Assembly (NCBI GenBank): GCA_037013685.1
Contig: CM072892.1
Span: 21,271,501-21,335,500, forward strand
Direction of reading: 5' to 3'
Length of the DNA: 64,000 bases
From: Acridotheres tristis
Taxonomy: Eukaryota > Chordata > Aves > Passeriformes > Sturnidae
The notes below the pieces were generated by a model. The model worked only from the letters and a program-made list of their open reading frames with translations. It was not told the origin of the DNA and did no database searches. Below are positions 39,203 through 52,835 of the stretch, in pieces. The position numbers and the translations under genes are program-made. Position 1 is the first letter of the stretch. Every line of letters starts with the position of its first letter.

Positions 39203-39262
39203 GCTGCAGGCTGGACTAGATGGAGCATTGGTCTAATCTGGCCACTAAGATTCCAGGCTTAT
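39203..39262 (+). mobile_element. CR1/L3-type 3' end remnant, sense
   Basis: GCTGGACTAGATGGAGCATT followed by GGTCTAATCTGGCCACTAAG resembles the common ancient CR1 tail 'GGACTAGATGGACCATTGGTCTGA'. Only about 60 bp is recognisable. Confidence 0.6.
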
Positions 39263-42200
39263 GTTACAAATTGTGGTTTTTTAATTGTAACTAGTGCTAA
39301 TATTTTTAATTACTTTTTCCCATCCATTGTCCTTTAGTCTGTGTAATGCCAGATGTTTAGAGCATGTGGTTTGTCCTTCCAGAAAAAGAGAACTAGAAGA
39401 TTTGTACCTGGGAACAGTGTACACATTTGCTTTATATATGCAGCCCTGGAGCAGAGGTGGTGAAGAGCCTGCAAGTGCCCTCGGGGACCTCAGTCCAGAA
39501 CTGGTGTGGATTTCCCTTTGAACTGACATCGATGAAAACCCACAACAGAACAGTGGTGCTTACAAGGCTCTCACTTTAGGTCTCTTGACTCTGTCCCAAA
39601 CCTTGCAAAATCTCTGTGCCATATCACATCCTTCCATGGCCAAAGAAAAGAAAAATAAATTGAAAGACTGTGTAGTAGGATCATCCACTGGCATATGCCA
39701 TCACTATATAAACTTATCCTGTCTCTTGATACTGGTTATTCAATTCTTAACTCAGGCATTAATGCTTTCAACCCCTATATATCAAAGCCCTTCTGTGAAA
39801 TGAGAGATGCTGTATAGGCTGCTAGAAGCCTAGAGATAACTCATTAAGATTTGGAAAGAATGGTATACTCACTGAACCAGCTGCAGATCAGAAAAGTGAA
39901 AAAACCCTCTGCCCGATATACAGCTGGTTTGGTATGAAGCCAAAATGGCTTCCTTGGAGTAATGTAGTATGGAGTTCAAAAACAGCTTTATGTGAATATT
40001 GTAGTAACAATGTAATCTGAATTCCCCATTTCTTAATATAGTCTCAAGCAGAACCTGTTGTTTGAATCCATATGGCATAATATACCTGCCTGAGCACTTC
40101 TCATTGACATCCGAATACAGGCAATGAGGTCAGAGATTAAACAGCACTCTGCTCCCCAACCTCTCCCATTTGGAACTGTGCAGCATGCGTGTATTTATGG
40201 GCAGAGGCTGCAGTGTCCCACTGTGGAGAGATTAGTGGGAAGATGTTTTCCATTGAACATGTGAGAAATCAGTGACAAAATGAGGGCGCTAGGGGAGGCC
40301 GAGTCCCATCCAGCTGTAATAAACCCAGTCATCTTCTGTCTCTCCTGACCTAGCAAAAGCCCTTGATTTTTTGCTGTATGCTTTTAATTTCCCTTTTGCT
40401 TCCTCTTCCCCTCCAAACTATGGTTTTCTCTTAGAACTGCTCACCCCCTCCTTCTCCAACTGTTGACCATGCTCAAAGTGATTAAGGGCCTGCTCCTCTG
40501 AAGATTACTGTCTCACGCTCGGAGTGGATAATCCATCAACCAAATGGCCTGCTGCCACCCAGGGGCCTGTCGCAGTCCTTTGGCACTAGTGCTAGAAGGT
40601 CTCTGACTGCACAACCAGCGGAGTGTGCAGAAGGCAGACACTGGGAGCAACACCAGAACAGGCTGGAGTTCAGTGTTCCAGCCAGCATGTACACAGATAA
40701 AAATCAGCACACACATACACACTTATACTAGCATCTCCACAGCCTCAAATCCCAGGAGATGGCTGAAGAGAAGCACAGGAATGAATTAGCTGTCAGGAGA
40801 CAACTTGACTGCTCTCACACTACAGTGACTTCCATGACATCAGGAGGGGAAACTCTCCTTGCTAAGAGCCAGGTAGAGTTTTCAGATGACTTATGGAACC
40901 TGAATAGTGTTATTATCTAAAGCAGATATGGAAGTGAGCTGGAGATGAACATCATGCCCATGCTCAGCTCACATCCTGTGAGCAAACAGGGTTCCCTGAG
41001 CCCTGTTCCTGCAACGCTCTAAGACTTCCCTGCCAAAGCTGGTGCTTCTACAGGATAGTTGACAAACTCTTGGCCTGGTGATGCCATTGCAGACCCGGCT
41101 TTCCTCATAGCCTTCTCAAAATGCCTCCAGCTTGACTGCTGTGCCTGTCTCAACTGCCCAGGCTGAGCAGAGATCTGAGTTACACCACTATTAAAGACTA
41201 AACTATTGGTCTTTGAAGTGATCTAACCACACCCATCATCCCTCTACAACAAGGACAATTGATAAGCAACATCTGCATCTCTACAAAATAGCCCACACCA
41301 AAGCCAGGTCTTCTTCAGCCTAGACAGGCAAACCAAGCAGGAGAGAAATATCACTGCAGAGTGGGCTAAAAAGGAAAGGTGCAGCAAGAAAAGTAACAGA
41401 GAAATGACTTGGCAATGGGTCTACCATGCAGACTGATTTGGGAAGGTAGGCACAGTCCTACCAGCTTCGTGCAGCCAAGATGGGGCAACATCTGCCTTGT
41501 GGCTAAAGCAGGGACTGAAGGGAAGCTGTGCCCCGTGCTGTCAGTCCCTCCCTGTGCCTTGTTTACTGTGCCAATAGCACCAGCCACCACTGCCATGAAG
41601 TGATGGGACACAGGCTTTCAGTATAGCAGAAACCAGGGAGAAATCTGGCTCAGAAAACCAGTTGCAAGTGGAACAAATGCAAGAAGAGAGGCAAAGTGCA
41701 AGACACAAGCTTCTTGATGGGAGTGTGGCTAAGATGACCAGACTGCTGGCAGAGTGAATGGGCATCTGGATGATATAACAAGCCATTTAAGAAACCTATT
41801 TTCCTCTACTTTTCACCATTTTTTCTTTCTCTTTTTTCCTTTGTGTTTTTTCCTTTGTGTCCATTGCCCTTATTAATTATTTTTTTAAGGGCAGACAGCT
41901 TATCCCATCAAGCTGCTCTGAGAGGGAGGACTGGGATTCCTGAACCTCTACCACTTTTCTGACAAGCATCTATTCAAATCCTTCTCCAGTTTCAGCCAAG
42001 AGAGGCATACATATTCCAGAAATAAAGTCTTTTAGATGTAATGAGAATAGGTAGATGGAGAGGGGAGAGAGGACTCTCTGAGCACCCCCACTGCGAGAGA
42101 CTGCAGTGTGAGCTAAAATACCAAATACCAGCAAATCTTCATGAGAGAAATCCCGTTACTACCGCAGGCCACAGGAAATATTTAATTTGCCTCTGCACTC

Positions 42201-45200
42201 AGAATGGCACTTGTAGCTGGACATGGAGCAGGGAGTCAGCAGGCAATGAAGGCAGGCACAGCCCATAATGGTTGGATCAGCAGCAGGTGGTTTCTGTGGC
42301 CTCTCTGCAGACAGTAGACACAACATCTAGGAGCAGATGCATCCACTGCACCCAGTCTATCATGTGGTTCCCTTCCTGGCATCATTGGCCAGCCCTGAAC
42401 TGTGCATTCATGTCTGGGACTGCCAAAAGTGTTTAAAAGGCTTCTCCATCTCTCACAAAGGAAAGAGCATTCTCGTCTCTCTTTACATCTGTCCCAAGGA
42501 GACTGCATCCTCTATGCTAACGATGCTGGGCCAGCTTTGTAATGAAGCCACACTGTGCCACTAATGCTCCCGCATCCTCTAGGCAGAGCGAGGCCAATGA
42601 GCCTGCTGTCTGTGCAAGTCTTCCCACAAGCTCTCCGCAAATAAGCTCATGCCAGGTCACAGTCTGATTCCACCACTGACTTTGCTGGCACATGAGTGCC
42701 CAACAGTTCCTTCAGAAGTTGCTGAACAATATGAACTAGGCTTAATGACGGATGCGACTCTTGTATGCTCCCTGCAGATTTTCTGTACTCTGCTTGGGAG
42801 ATCCCATTTCCCCTCTGAAGGAAGTAGGCAGCAAATGGAAGGGCATTATCCCTCCTATTTGCACCGAAACTTTGGCAGAGCCAGCAGATAAAAAATGGAA
42901 GGAGCCATATACTTTCCTCTTTTAAAAACAGAAGAGCTAGGATGCTTTCCAAGCTTAGAGATAAACTTAAGGCCAAGGCTGACATTTCAGGGATCTTTGC
43001 CAGTTAACTTAATGAATAAAATTCTCTTCAGCTCTGCACATGCTGGAGAGGAGCTAGATTGTTTTCCTGCCCCAGTTCTGGATAATTTTTGCTGCATTCA
43101 CTCAGAGACATCTGTCTGTTTTCATGCCTGCAGTGTAAGCTGGTGTTGAAGTTGCATCTGCTAAGAAACCTCTTAGCTCCCTATCCTGGGGGATATTTCA
43201 GGGCAAAAGTATCCATTAACTGCTTACTCTGAAACATACATTTAACAAAAGCATGAGCAAAAAACATAAGGCTCAAACTCTGCATATAAGTCATTGGGTA
43301 CAGCCGTGCCTTGAGAGATGGTGAGGAGATGGTCAGGAGGAAGGTGGCGAGGATACATGGGCTCCCCAGCACCAGGCCTGTGCCATGGCCTTGGCAGCAG
43401 GACTTGCTCCTGGGCATCCCAATGCAACCAAAACCTCCAGCATGTGCAGTGCCTCCAGACAGCCACCGTTCCCAAGGGCAGACTCTCATGGCAGCTCTGC
43501 CCACCTGCTCACTGGTCCTGGGGGGACACACACTGCTTCAAACCCTTGCAGTCATGAAGACCTGAATCCACACCACATCTACCCTCCTCTCACTGCCACA
43601 GGCAGTGAGGCCTGAGCAGGGCTCCCCCGCCTCACAAAGGGATGTTTCACCAACCACAACTTAAAGATGCTGAATAAAATACCAGTGAGTTCCAAAACCC
43701 TCTATAAAAGAGAAAGGGTGAAAGAGAGGGTTGGGTGTGGTCTGTTTCAAGGGGAATGAATGACTGGAAACAAAACCCAGATCTCTGAAAGCTCAGAGAA
43801 AACAGGAACAAAAAGTGGAAGAAAACCATAAAAGCAGGGGGGAGGTGGTGAGGAGAGGAGCTCTTGGTATTGATGTTTGAAACGGTCTCTTTAAAATGGA
43901 AGATAATGACACCGAAAATTATTCTGAGCTTTTCAAAGGCATAAATGACCAAACTGCCTCCTGACTCCTGAATTACATTATCCAGAAAGAACTTAATAGC
44001 ATGTTATTATCGCTTCTCCTCGCTGACAGGATTTCGGCACTGAAAAGACAAACAAGAAGTGCATTCATAATCACAACCGCATTCACCTCTGCGACGCACT
44101 GGCCACAGCTAATTTCAGGTAAGTGTCTCAGCAGCTAGCCAGGGAGCTCAGCAGTGAGGTAATTGCCTTTGTCACTACCTGAGAGGGAGCAGCTGGGTGT
44201 CCCCAGTGGGAACCAGTGCCAAAGCCCTGCTGCATGTGGAAGAGGGGCATGTCCTGGACTGGCTGATGGCAGCGGGTGGGGATCTACCTCCATGAGGCAG
44301 GCTCCAGTGGATCACGGTGTGTCTCATCCTGGCAGGTACCTATGAGGGGCCCAAGGCTGTGGGGTCCCTATGTCTGCTGCAGCCTTGGCTCGCTGGCCTG
44401 ATGGGAGCTTGTAAGAATAGGAGCAAGACAAAAAGGGGCATATAGGGTTGTGTGAGGGGTGGGGAGTGTGAGTAAACAGCATGGCCTGAGCTGTCCAGGG
44501 ATAGCCCCAACCTTTTGCCTTTGTCACATCTTAAGTTTTCATGACCAACAGCCCTGAAGGAGACAAAAGTATTGCTGATTTGCAGAGCTGGGCAGTTTTT
44601 GGCCAGCCTTTCTCCCTATTCCCATACCTCTGCCACTCCATCCCCATGCCTCAATTGAGAGTTCAGAAGGCAACTTGGTAATATTGTGCTACTGCCAACA
44701 CTCGTGCCCTGGCAATGTCCTGGAAGGGCCTGGTAATCATCCTGGTTTAAGTTGGGGATGACCCTGGCATCACATAACACCACTGTACCGCTGTCTGAGA
44801 GCAGCTTGCTTTGGGCTTTTCCCAAGGTTTTTCTTTACATCTTTCCTGTGCTCTACCAAGGTGTGCCACTGCAGTACAAAGCACCTCTCTCACAGGGGGT
44901 GCTCCATCTTCTCCTGAAACCAGAGATGGGGCTGGCTGCAGCTAAGGCAAGGCAGCCCAGAGGGAAAGCAATAAGGAAAGGAAAGAGACAGAGAGCCACG
45001 TCTGGTTCTGCTGAGCTGCCACTGCCATAGGATGCATTTGCATGGACACAGATCATGACCCAGCCCAGTAAGATCTCTGTGCAGAAGACCATCCCTGCTA
45101 TGGTGCTGATGTGACAAGGCCAAGCTAAATGCCAGGGGCAGCCTTCATGCAGCCCATGATTTATGTCCCAGGTTTAAGAGCATTTCATTTCAGCAGCCAT

Positions 45201-48199
45201 GCTTCAACATCTGCAGGCCCCTGAGCAAGTGAAGAAGGTAAGTGCCAATGATAATGGCCAGTTCTGTGCTCTGTCACCTACCCGGTACACTTGCAGTTGT
45301 GATTTTTTTTCCACCATAGGACAATGTGGCAAATAATCCTTCCCCACTCCCAGCAGAAGACAGGCTGGGGAGAGAGCTTATGGAGTGCACCCAGAGGTGT
45401 CCACGTCATCAGGGTAGGACTCCCCAGCCCAGACTTTACAGAAGGCTCCAGGGTAGGAGCCATAGGAGCACCTGCTCCCATAGCAAAATTTGGGTGCTGC
45501 CAAGGACAGTGCATACGGCACAGGAGCACCCAAGCAGATTTGCAAACCCGCACCCTCCCATGGAGACCCCTACAGGGTCCGTTTTTTGTGCAGCCACTGC
45601 TTGGCAGAGACAGCAAATGCAGCAACCAAAGGAAACCATGGGAAGAAGACCTTGGACACAACTCCTTCGAGTAAGACCACGAAGCAGTCTCAAAAATGAA
45701 GAAGTTCCATCAACCACATAACCTGGGCAGGATGAAGACTGAAGAGCCAACTGCAGAGAACAGCCCTCAGCAAGCAAGGCCTGCAAGGGCAACATTACGC
45801 AGCCTGCACAGCTCTCCATCACATTCACTGGCTTCAGGAACTCTCATTCCCTGGGAATACAATTGAACAGCCAAGTATGGCTTCTCCAGGGTAAGACTCT
45901 TCTCCCATAAAATTGATTGTTCACCCTGTTGTGCAAAATTATCAGTGGTTCCGCACTTAGCTGACTCCCATACCACATCAGTCTGCTTTCTTCCTGCTCT
46001 CTCCAGTTCACACCAAAGTGTTTTAGACCCACTGATACCCCAAAGTAAATCCTCAGTCTGCATCATCTCATTGCTTAGGTCTCCAAACCAGCTGTTACAG
46101 AACAGCTATTTGCCTACTGACCTTTTGCTCAGAGACTACAGTGACAGGCTCGCCCTGCTCCAGTTTATCTGCAGAGAAGCTACTGCAGTCCCAGCGCAGA
46201 CTGGGTGCAGTGCAGGCGGCCATGGACTCACTGCCCCGAGATATATGCATCTTATATTGTCAAGTTTTCCTTTCAGCCTTATCGGCGTGATGGATAGGTT
46301 AGCCTTGGTGAAGTACAAGACAACAATAACAATGCCCATGATTTTTTTTCCCACATTTTCTTTAAGAGCAATATGGTATTACCAGGCTCCATGCATGTCA
46401 CATTGTTTATTAGCTATCACTTAGTAACCTCTTCCATCTTTGCTTTATTAAAGCTAGATGTACTGTTAGGATGAGGGGTGAGAGGAGAGCAAAGGCTCAT
46501 GGGGCAGCCACCCTGGGGAGATGCTTGCCTTTGTACCTCGATGCTGAGCCTGAAGCTGCAAACCACCAGCAGCTAATGTGCATTTTACATGCAGACTTGT
46601 CCTGCTAGGTCAGACCCAGGTCCTGTAACCTTCTTAACAGAGCTTCCGTTACAGGAAAAGACTTTATGAGTGTTTTTTATGCTCGTGTGTATGAGAGTAT
46701 AGACAAGTAGCCTCAGCAAAAAAGATGCTGAATCAAACAGAAATAAAACCAAAGTAAAACAAAATAAAATGATAGTAAAATGCCAAGGCTTCTCCCTATT
46801 CCACTGTTCATGCAGTCTAGGTGAAGAGTCTTTACTAGACCACCAGCAATCACAAGTGCCCAGTTACAACAAGCAGCTCAAGGGGGAAGCTGTGCACAGA
46901 GCATCCTGAGTTCTGACAGAGTGGCTGATCTGGAGTGACACAGAGGATGGTTCAGAATGATGCTCTTTGGGTCACACAAGTCAGCCCAAAAAGGTTGTTA
47001 GCATTTGACAAGGTCACCAAGAGCTGCACAGGGTCGGCAGAAGGTGTGTGGGTAAGAGTAAGGTGAACGTCCTGACCAGGGCTCCCTCAGGCACTGCTGT
47101 GGATGGACACGCAGCCAGGTTCCCTGCAGGGGATACAGGCACTGATCACTACCCTGGACAGGTGTAGCTCCAAATGCCCTGTCAGGGAAACTTCAAACTG
47201 CCTCGATGGGACCATCACACAGAGATCACCGAGCATTCATCCAGCCCACTCAGGAAGCCTTCAACTGGATGTGCATACAATGTACTCCCAGTAAAAGACC
47301 TATTTAAAGCGTGTTAGGGTCCTGGAAAGGCAGCCCCTGCCACTTCTTCAGAAGGCACTGTGACATGCAGGTTTTGTTCCAAGAAAGAAGGACACAAGAC
47401 GCAGCTGGCTGATAAAAACTGCAAGGCAAGCTACCCAGGCTGGCATTTGCCAGCACACACAGACTCACACCCAGCTCCACAACTGAACCACTCTGCTGGC
47501 CTCCGGGATGGAGAGCCTTTCTGGGTGACATGTCCTAGCTTTGCACCACCCTCCTGGTGAAGTTCATTCCTAACTTTGCCAACTCTGATCGTGGCCATCA
47601 ACCCTTTCTTACTCATCTGGTACTGCCAGAAGGAGACTGGCTCTAATCCTCTTTCAGAGCCCCCAGCCATTATCAACTCATCCCTTCACTTCTTCCTTCC
47701 AGGACTAAACAAGTCCATCTCCCTTACAAGCTATAGGAATAAAGTCCTGACCATGTCATGTGCCCTCCACCAAACCCAATACAGTTTACCAACATCCATC
47801 TTCAACCAAGAGAACAGAAAGACAACATAGTTTCAGGTGTGGACTCTGTAGCACCAAGCAGAGGAGGAAAACAAGTAGCCCTGGACATGATTTCCACTCT
47901 AAGTTAATGTTTACCTGGGTCCCCCATAACCCCTTTCTGCAGGGCTGCTGGTCCACTGGTAGGTTTTCCCAGTCCTAGTGATACCTCACAGAGGAAGGTA
48001 TGAGGTGATGTCACCATCATCTGTATGATTCTTGGAAAGAGTAATTTTTCTCAGGCAGATAATTAATTAATTAAATGTCAGTCTCTTACTGTTCAGCTCT
48101 TTTACAGTCCTGGCCAGCATCTGAGCAGATGCTGAAGGAAGGAGATGGAGAATGACCCACATCCTACAGGCACGTCACTGGGGCTGATAGAGGGCCAGC

Positions 48200-48272
48200 T
48201 CTTCCCTTTCCTTTTTCCATTCCTTTCCTTCCCTTTCCCTTCTCTTTCCCCGTCTCTCCTTCCCTCCCATCT
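48200..48272 (+). repeat. (CCTTT)n-like pyrimidine tract
   Basis: CTTCCCTTTCCTTTTTCCAT followed by TTCCTTCCCTTTCCCTTCTC and CCCGTCTCTCCTTCCCTCCC. Low-complexity polypyrimidine. Confidence 0.85.
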
Positions 48273-51200
48273 CCAAACTCCCAAGACTCACTAGCAAAAT
48301 TAATTGCTGCAAACACCCAGAATCATGTGCATCCCCACTGCTCTATGAAGAGCAGTTTGCTACCTGGCTGGAGCGCCAACACTGTGCTAGCCACTGACCA
48401 CTGCCACACTGTGGCAAAGCAGCTGAGGCCAAGTCCTCTCACATCAACAGAGGCAGAACAGCAATCACCCCCCCAGAGGCAAAACTGAGGATTGCTAAGG
48501 GGAAGGAGCAGAAAGCCTTTGGGTCTTACAGGCTCTCTTCACACAACATGGCAGGAGGCAGTAAACATGGAGAGGTGGCAGCAGCCTGCCCCCAGAAAAT
48601 GTCAGCTGCTGGCACCTCGCTGCCCAGGGTGGCCTCTTGGAAACTTTGGAGGTCTTGGTCCCCAGCACTGCTTGTAGCCCTGCCCAAAGTGCAAAGCTGC
48701 AGTTATGTGGCTTAGAAGCCCAAAGCAGGGGCAGCAGGGGAAAGCAAGATTCCTTGTGAGCTACCACGTTCCTACAGCAAACAAGATCTTCATATCAGCC
48801 TGCAGGCAGGAGATTGCTCTTTGGTGCTGAGAGCAGCTCTTCTGCTGCTTTTTGGAGGATACCAAGAAGGAAGTCATGAGCAAATCCAAAGATTCCCAAC
48901 TCCTTCTTCTCTACACACCCTGCTTCACCTTAGGGCACGTCTCTCCAAGTTACCTGAGAACCTGCAGCCTCAACCAGACCTGGATTTATCCTGAGGACTG
49001 GGAGCCTTGAAGCACTCCTCCGACCTTTCAGCTCAGCAGCACAAGCAAATTCCCCCTCCCCGTACAGTGCACGCCCCCAGCCCGCCCCCTCTTATCTCAG
49101 TGCCGTTTGTTTGCTCTGGGCCATTTGAAAGCTGCAATACAGATTTCTTGCCATCATCCAGACGAGCAAAACCTTGGGTGAGATGGACATGGACTCAGAG
49201 CTCAGGCTGCAGAGACAAAAGGCATCCCCAGCTTCTCACTTCTAGAGAGGAGCCAAGGAGAAAGAAACATCCATCCCCTCTTTGTAGCCATTCAGTTGTC
49301 AGGGGATGAAAGGAATAAGGCATTGACTGCCCTGGGAGCTGTATCACTCCAGGCATCCCTCTCTCTGCTCCCATCTGAATGCTGGGCATCTCGGTACAGC
49401 CCACTGTGTGACAGCTTCTTTCATGCTCCAGGACCCAGCAAGTTGCCCATACCCCTTAGGACACAGGGTATGGGGGTGGAGGGAATAGTACAGGGGGACA
49501 CAGGGATGCACAGTGGAGGTGGGGGAAGAGCCCTGCCAAGTGATGCACTGGAAGCGGGGGTCATTGTGAGGGGAATGACTTTGACAATGACCAAGCTGCA
49601 CGCAAGTCACAGTTCATAAGACTTATGCCGTGGGAAGCAGTGTGTGATTCATTCCAAAGCTTCTACACTGCAATTGCATAAGGTTTGTACACCCCTGCAA
49701 GATGGCAGACAGCATCATGCAGCCTTGATCTGCAAATCTAAACACCACCCACTTGTCATCATTAGCATTCACTAGATGGGCTAGGCAAAGGCTATATTGT
49801 TCAGTCTGGACTAATGCTCTCTCTGCCTTTTCTTCAGCTGGGTGTGCAAAAGCATGTGCACTTCATACCCAAGATTCTTGAAGTTTTGCACAGCAACTTC
49901 CTTTTCCCTGACTGCCCCATTTTGCACCTCCAGCTGATGTAATGATGGTACATATAAATGCTAGATGAAATGTCCACTGGTTTCCCAACATGTCTGAGAG
50001 CACTAAGAGCATTAGGATTGGTGATGCCATAAGGCTACAACAAAGTACTTTGTATTACAGGAGCTGAAAGATGCCCATCAGTTTTGCACCTCTGGCAACA
50101 GGTCTAACCCCCACGTTAGTCCTGAGAAACATCTGGTGGGCTGCAAGGCCAACATTTAGTATCTGCACCAAACTTCAGTTCACTCACAGCTGAAGCTGGG
50201 CAGACAGCAGCCCATGTGCTGCCTGCAAGCAAAGCAGCAGAAGCTGTGTTTGCTGGTGGTGAAAACACCATTAAATGCAGGTTGGAAAATGAGGCAAAGT
50301 GCACAGACCTGATCCATGTTACCCATGTTTGACAACTACAAATTGGGATGAGAAAGTGTCTTTTCAAAACTCTGTTAACACATTCACCTTTGAGAGCTTT
50401 CAGCAAAAAGACAAGGTAGGAATGTTACAGGGTCAAACTCCATGTGTTCGCTTGCTCTTTCTTAAGACAAACCTTCATTGATTGACTGTGGGAAGGGTGA
50501 GAGCTGAGCACAAGTGATGGAGGATTCCCTCTGCTAACACTGCAACACATAGCCTCCCAGCAGAGACTAATGACAATAGACAAAGCTCTGCCAAATATTC
50601 CCTGTTCTCTGCCTTCTGCAAACTGCCAGAAACCAGTCTGAGGGGCTGCTGTTTCCCTACCACTTTTAGAGTCAGGAGCTTCCTCAGGTAACAGAACTAG
50701 CAGTCATGTGGTGGGATTTTGAAGGAGTGAAAGAACATGCATGGCTGAGAGCACACTGTGAGCTTGACATCCAATCCAAGTGACAGCTACAGGGAGCCTC
50801 TCCACAACATGGGATCCTCTAGAAATGAGGGCCTAAACATTGGATGAGCTTTCACTCACACATGAGAAACCCAAACAGCACTGTGGTCAGTATATCAGCC
50901 ATGAACAGGCAAAGACATTTTCAGAGGCAGCTACAAAGGTGAGGATGTGCAGTTGGTGACCATTACTATAGGGTATCTGGGACTTAAACAAGTCACACCA
51001 GGCCAGCTTTCTGAGAGGAGCTCTAATTGTGATGAGAACAAGTCAGACCCACCCATGCTGGCCAGCCTACCAGCTGTAAGTGCCTGACCAAGGCACTGAT
51101 TCGGCCAGACTGCTCACATGAGCAAAGATTAGTCATGTAGAGGCTGCAGCACCAATATTCCAGGGCCCCAGTGACTCTTTGTCGACTCAGAAGTCTCATC

Positions 51201-52300
51201 CTGCAATTACACCACTCCATTCCCTGATGCCATCATACAACCCAGAAGTCAAGGGAATCTCTGACCTGTCATTGCATGGACTGGGGACAAGATTTGCAAG
51301 GATGTTGTCTTACCAGGGTTTCTTTTTTGTTCTTAGCAAAGATCACTCCTGCTGCTGGCCCCAAAGTAGGAAGGGCTCAGAGAGCTAATGCCAGGATCAG
51401 GTGATTGACTACATGAAGAGACCTAAAACTCATAGTCAGTAATACCCTGTCCAGAACTCTGCCAATCACACACCACTTCTTGGCAGTCCTGAGCCAGCCC
51501 AGTTCTGCCTACAAGCTTGTGCATGTACACAGCCACTGTCTGAACACCTTTAGTCCCTAAATCATCATGCCCAAGCCCACCCAAGCCAGGTACCTCTTCT
51601 GGATTACTTTCCTTCCCTTTCCCACACAGCCAGCATTGATTGATTTGCCAGGGACTCTCACACACACTTACCTGCACTCTGCCCCCTGCTTCCCTTCCCA
51701 AGTAAACAAACTCAGTCCAAGGTGAGATCTCACACCTGTGCAAGTTGGGAAATCATATGGAAACTGGAAGAGTTAATGGCCTTCTTACGGCTTGCTCTCA
51801 GGCATAGTTTGGTGCCTGAATAACCCTCAGCTTAGCAAGCTTTCTGACAATAGATGGGCATTCCCATCCTGTCCTTCATGTCCTCTTTCACCAAGATAGT
51901 TTATGAGAAAAGCTGAGATTATGTGAGCAGTCACCTCCATCCACCCTTCCTGGCTAAAGGAGTTCTTACAAGCAGCAGAGATGTCTCCCAGTATCTAAAA
52001 TATGTCTCACATAAAGCAGGCCTCTAGGTAAGACTTTCTGGTAGCTGTCCCACAACTGCAGAGTCAAAGCCATCAGACCTGTCACTTGCACCACTGAGCA
52101 AATGGCAGGTTTTCATTTGAGGCCGGAGCAGTAAAACATCACAGGCAGTGACGAGGTGAAATGCTCACTGTGGCATAGGAGTGGTGGCATCTCATAGATG
52201 TGCTGCAGCACACTCCCACAGGCAGGGAGGAGGCAGGCTCAGCATGGAGCTGAGCAGAAGGGTGTGAGGTGTCCTCCCAGCAGAAAGATGCCTGCTCCTC

Positions 52301-52375
52301 CATCCCATCCCATCCCATCCCATCCCATCCCATCCCATCCCATCCCATCCCATCCCATCCCATCCCATCCCATCC
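52301..52375 (+). repeat. (CATCC)15 pentanucleotide microsatellite
   Basis: Fifteen perfect copies of CATCC, equivalent to (GGGAT)n on the minus strand. The lack of interruptions implies recent expansion and likely length polymorphism. It lies about 215 bp beyond the AATAAA of ADCK1. Open frames through it on either strand (Ser-His-Pro-Ile-Pro or Gly-Met-Gly-Trp-Asp repeats) result from the five-base unit lacking stops. Confidence 0.98.
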
Positions 52376-52589
52376 CTTATCTGATGCAGTACCAGAGGAC
52401 TCAGATGTGGTGCAAACCTCTTGGACAGAGAAAAGACCAAGTGGACATTTTGCTTACAAGGAATTGTAATGCCACTGCTTGGCATCATTCCCTTGTGGAG
52501 AAATGGAAACAGGACATGGGTTAGAGGCTCAAGCATAACTCTAGTGCACAGCCAAGCATCCCTTCCCCAGAGGTCTTCAATACAACACA

Positions 52590-52595
52590 TTTATT
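52590..52595 (-). terminator. AATAAA polyadenylation signal, probable ADCK1 3' end
   Basis: TTTATT on the plus strand reads AATAAA on the minus strand. It is the first canonical signal downstream of the ADCK1 stop, about 810 nt away. Cleavage would be expected 10-30 nt further, near 52565-52580. A non-canonical ATTAAA lies at 52974-52979. The assignment rests on position, without transcript evidence. Confidence 0.5.
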
Positions 52596-52689
52596 TTGTT
52601 ATGTGGAAATACTGTACAATACACATACATTACAAGCAGTTTCAGAGCCCTGAGTTGTCATTCCTACTGCCTTCCCTGAATTTCAGAAG

Positions 52690-52835
52690 AGTGGCAAGAC
52701 CACTGTCCCCTTCCCTCATTTTACCTGAAAGGAAACAGGCCAGGAGAAGTCCAAAAACAGAGGCACTTGCTGACAGGACTGGAGATTAACCTTAGAAAGT
52801 CAGACTCCCAGTCCATCACTCTCACCATTTGAGTC
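52690..52835 (+). repeat. MIR-type SINE remnant in the ADCK1 3' UTR (antisense to the gene)
   Basis: CCCTCATTTTACCTGAAAGG, AAACAGGCCAGGAGAAGTCC, ACTTGCTGACAGGACTGGAG, ATTAACCTTAGAAAGTCAGA and CTCCCAGTCCATCACTCTCA follow the MIR consensus order up to the CTGACTCCCAGTCCAGTGCTCT tail. It is diverged, but the order of blocks makes it convincing. Confidence 0.65.

Larger units (their letters stand above)
27625..52300. other. Intergenic stretch, no gene seen
   Basis: It contains CR1 elements (29140, 34366, 39203), A/C-rich and pyrimidine tracts (33719, 41811-41870, 48200) and candidate regulatory blocks near 31535-31725, 36020-36300 and 43875-44115. None of the open frames, including the 193-codon minus-strand frame at 31895-32476, has a recognisable domain. 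In tetrapods this interval downstream of ADCK1 is gene-poor on the way to NRXN3. Confidence 0.55.

Noticed and set aside
40278..40300. GAGGGCGCTAG, resembling a CTCF core
   Set aside because: Only about 10 bases fit, and a match this short occurs often by chance without binding data.
52139..52590. Minus- and plus-strand frames with Gly-Met-Gly-Trp-Asp or Ser-His-Pro-Ile-Pro repeats
   Set aside because: The repeats come purely from the (CATCC)15 microsatellite, which has no stops in several frames. The flanks have no gene features.
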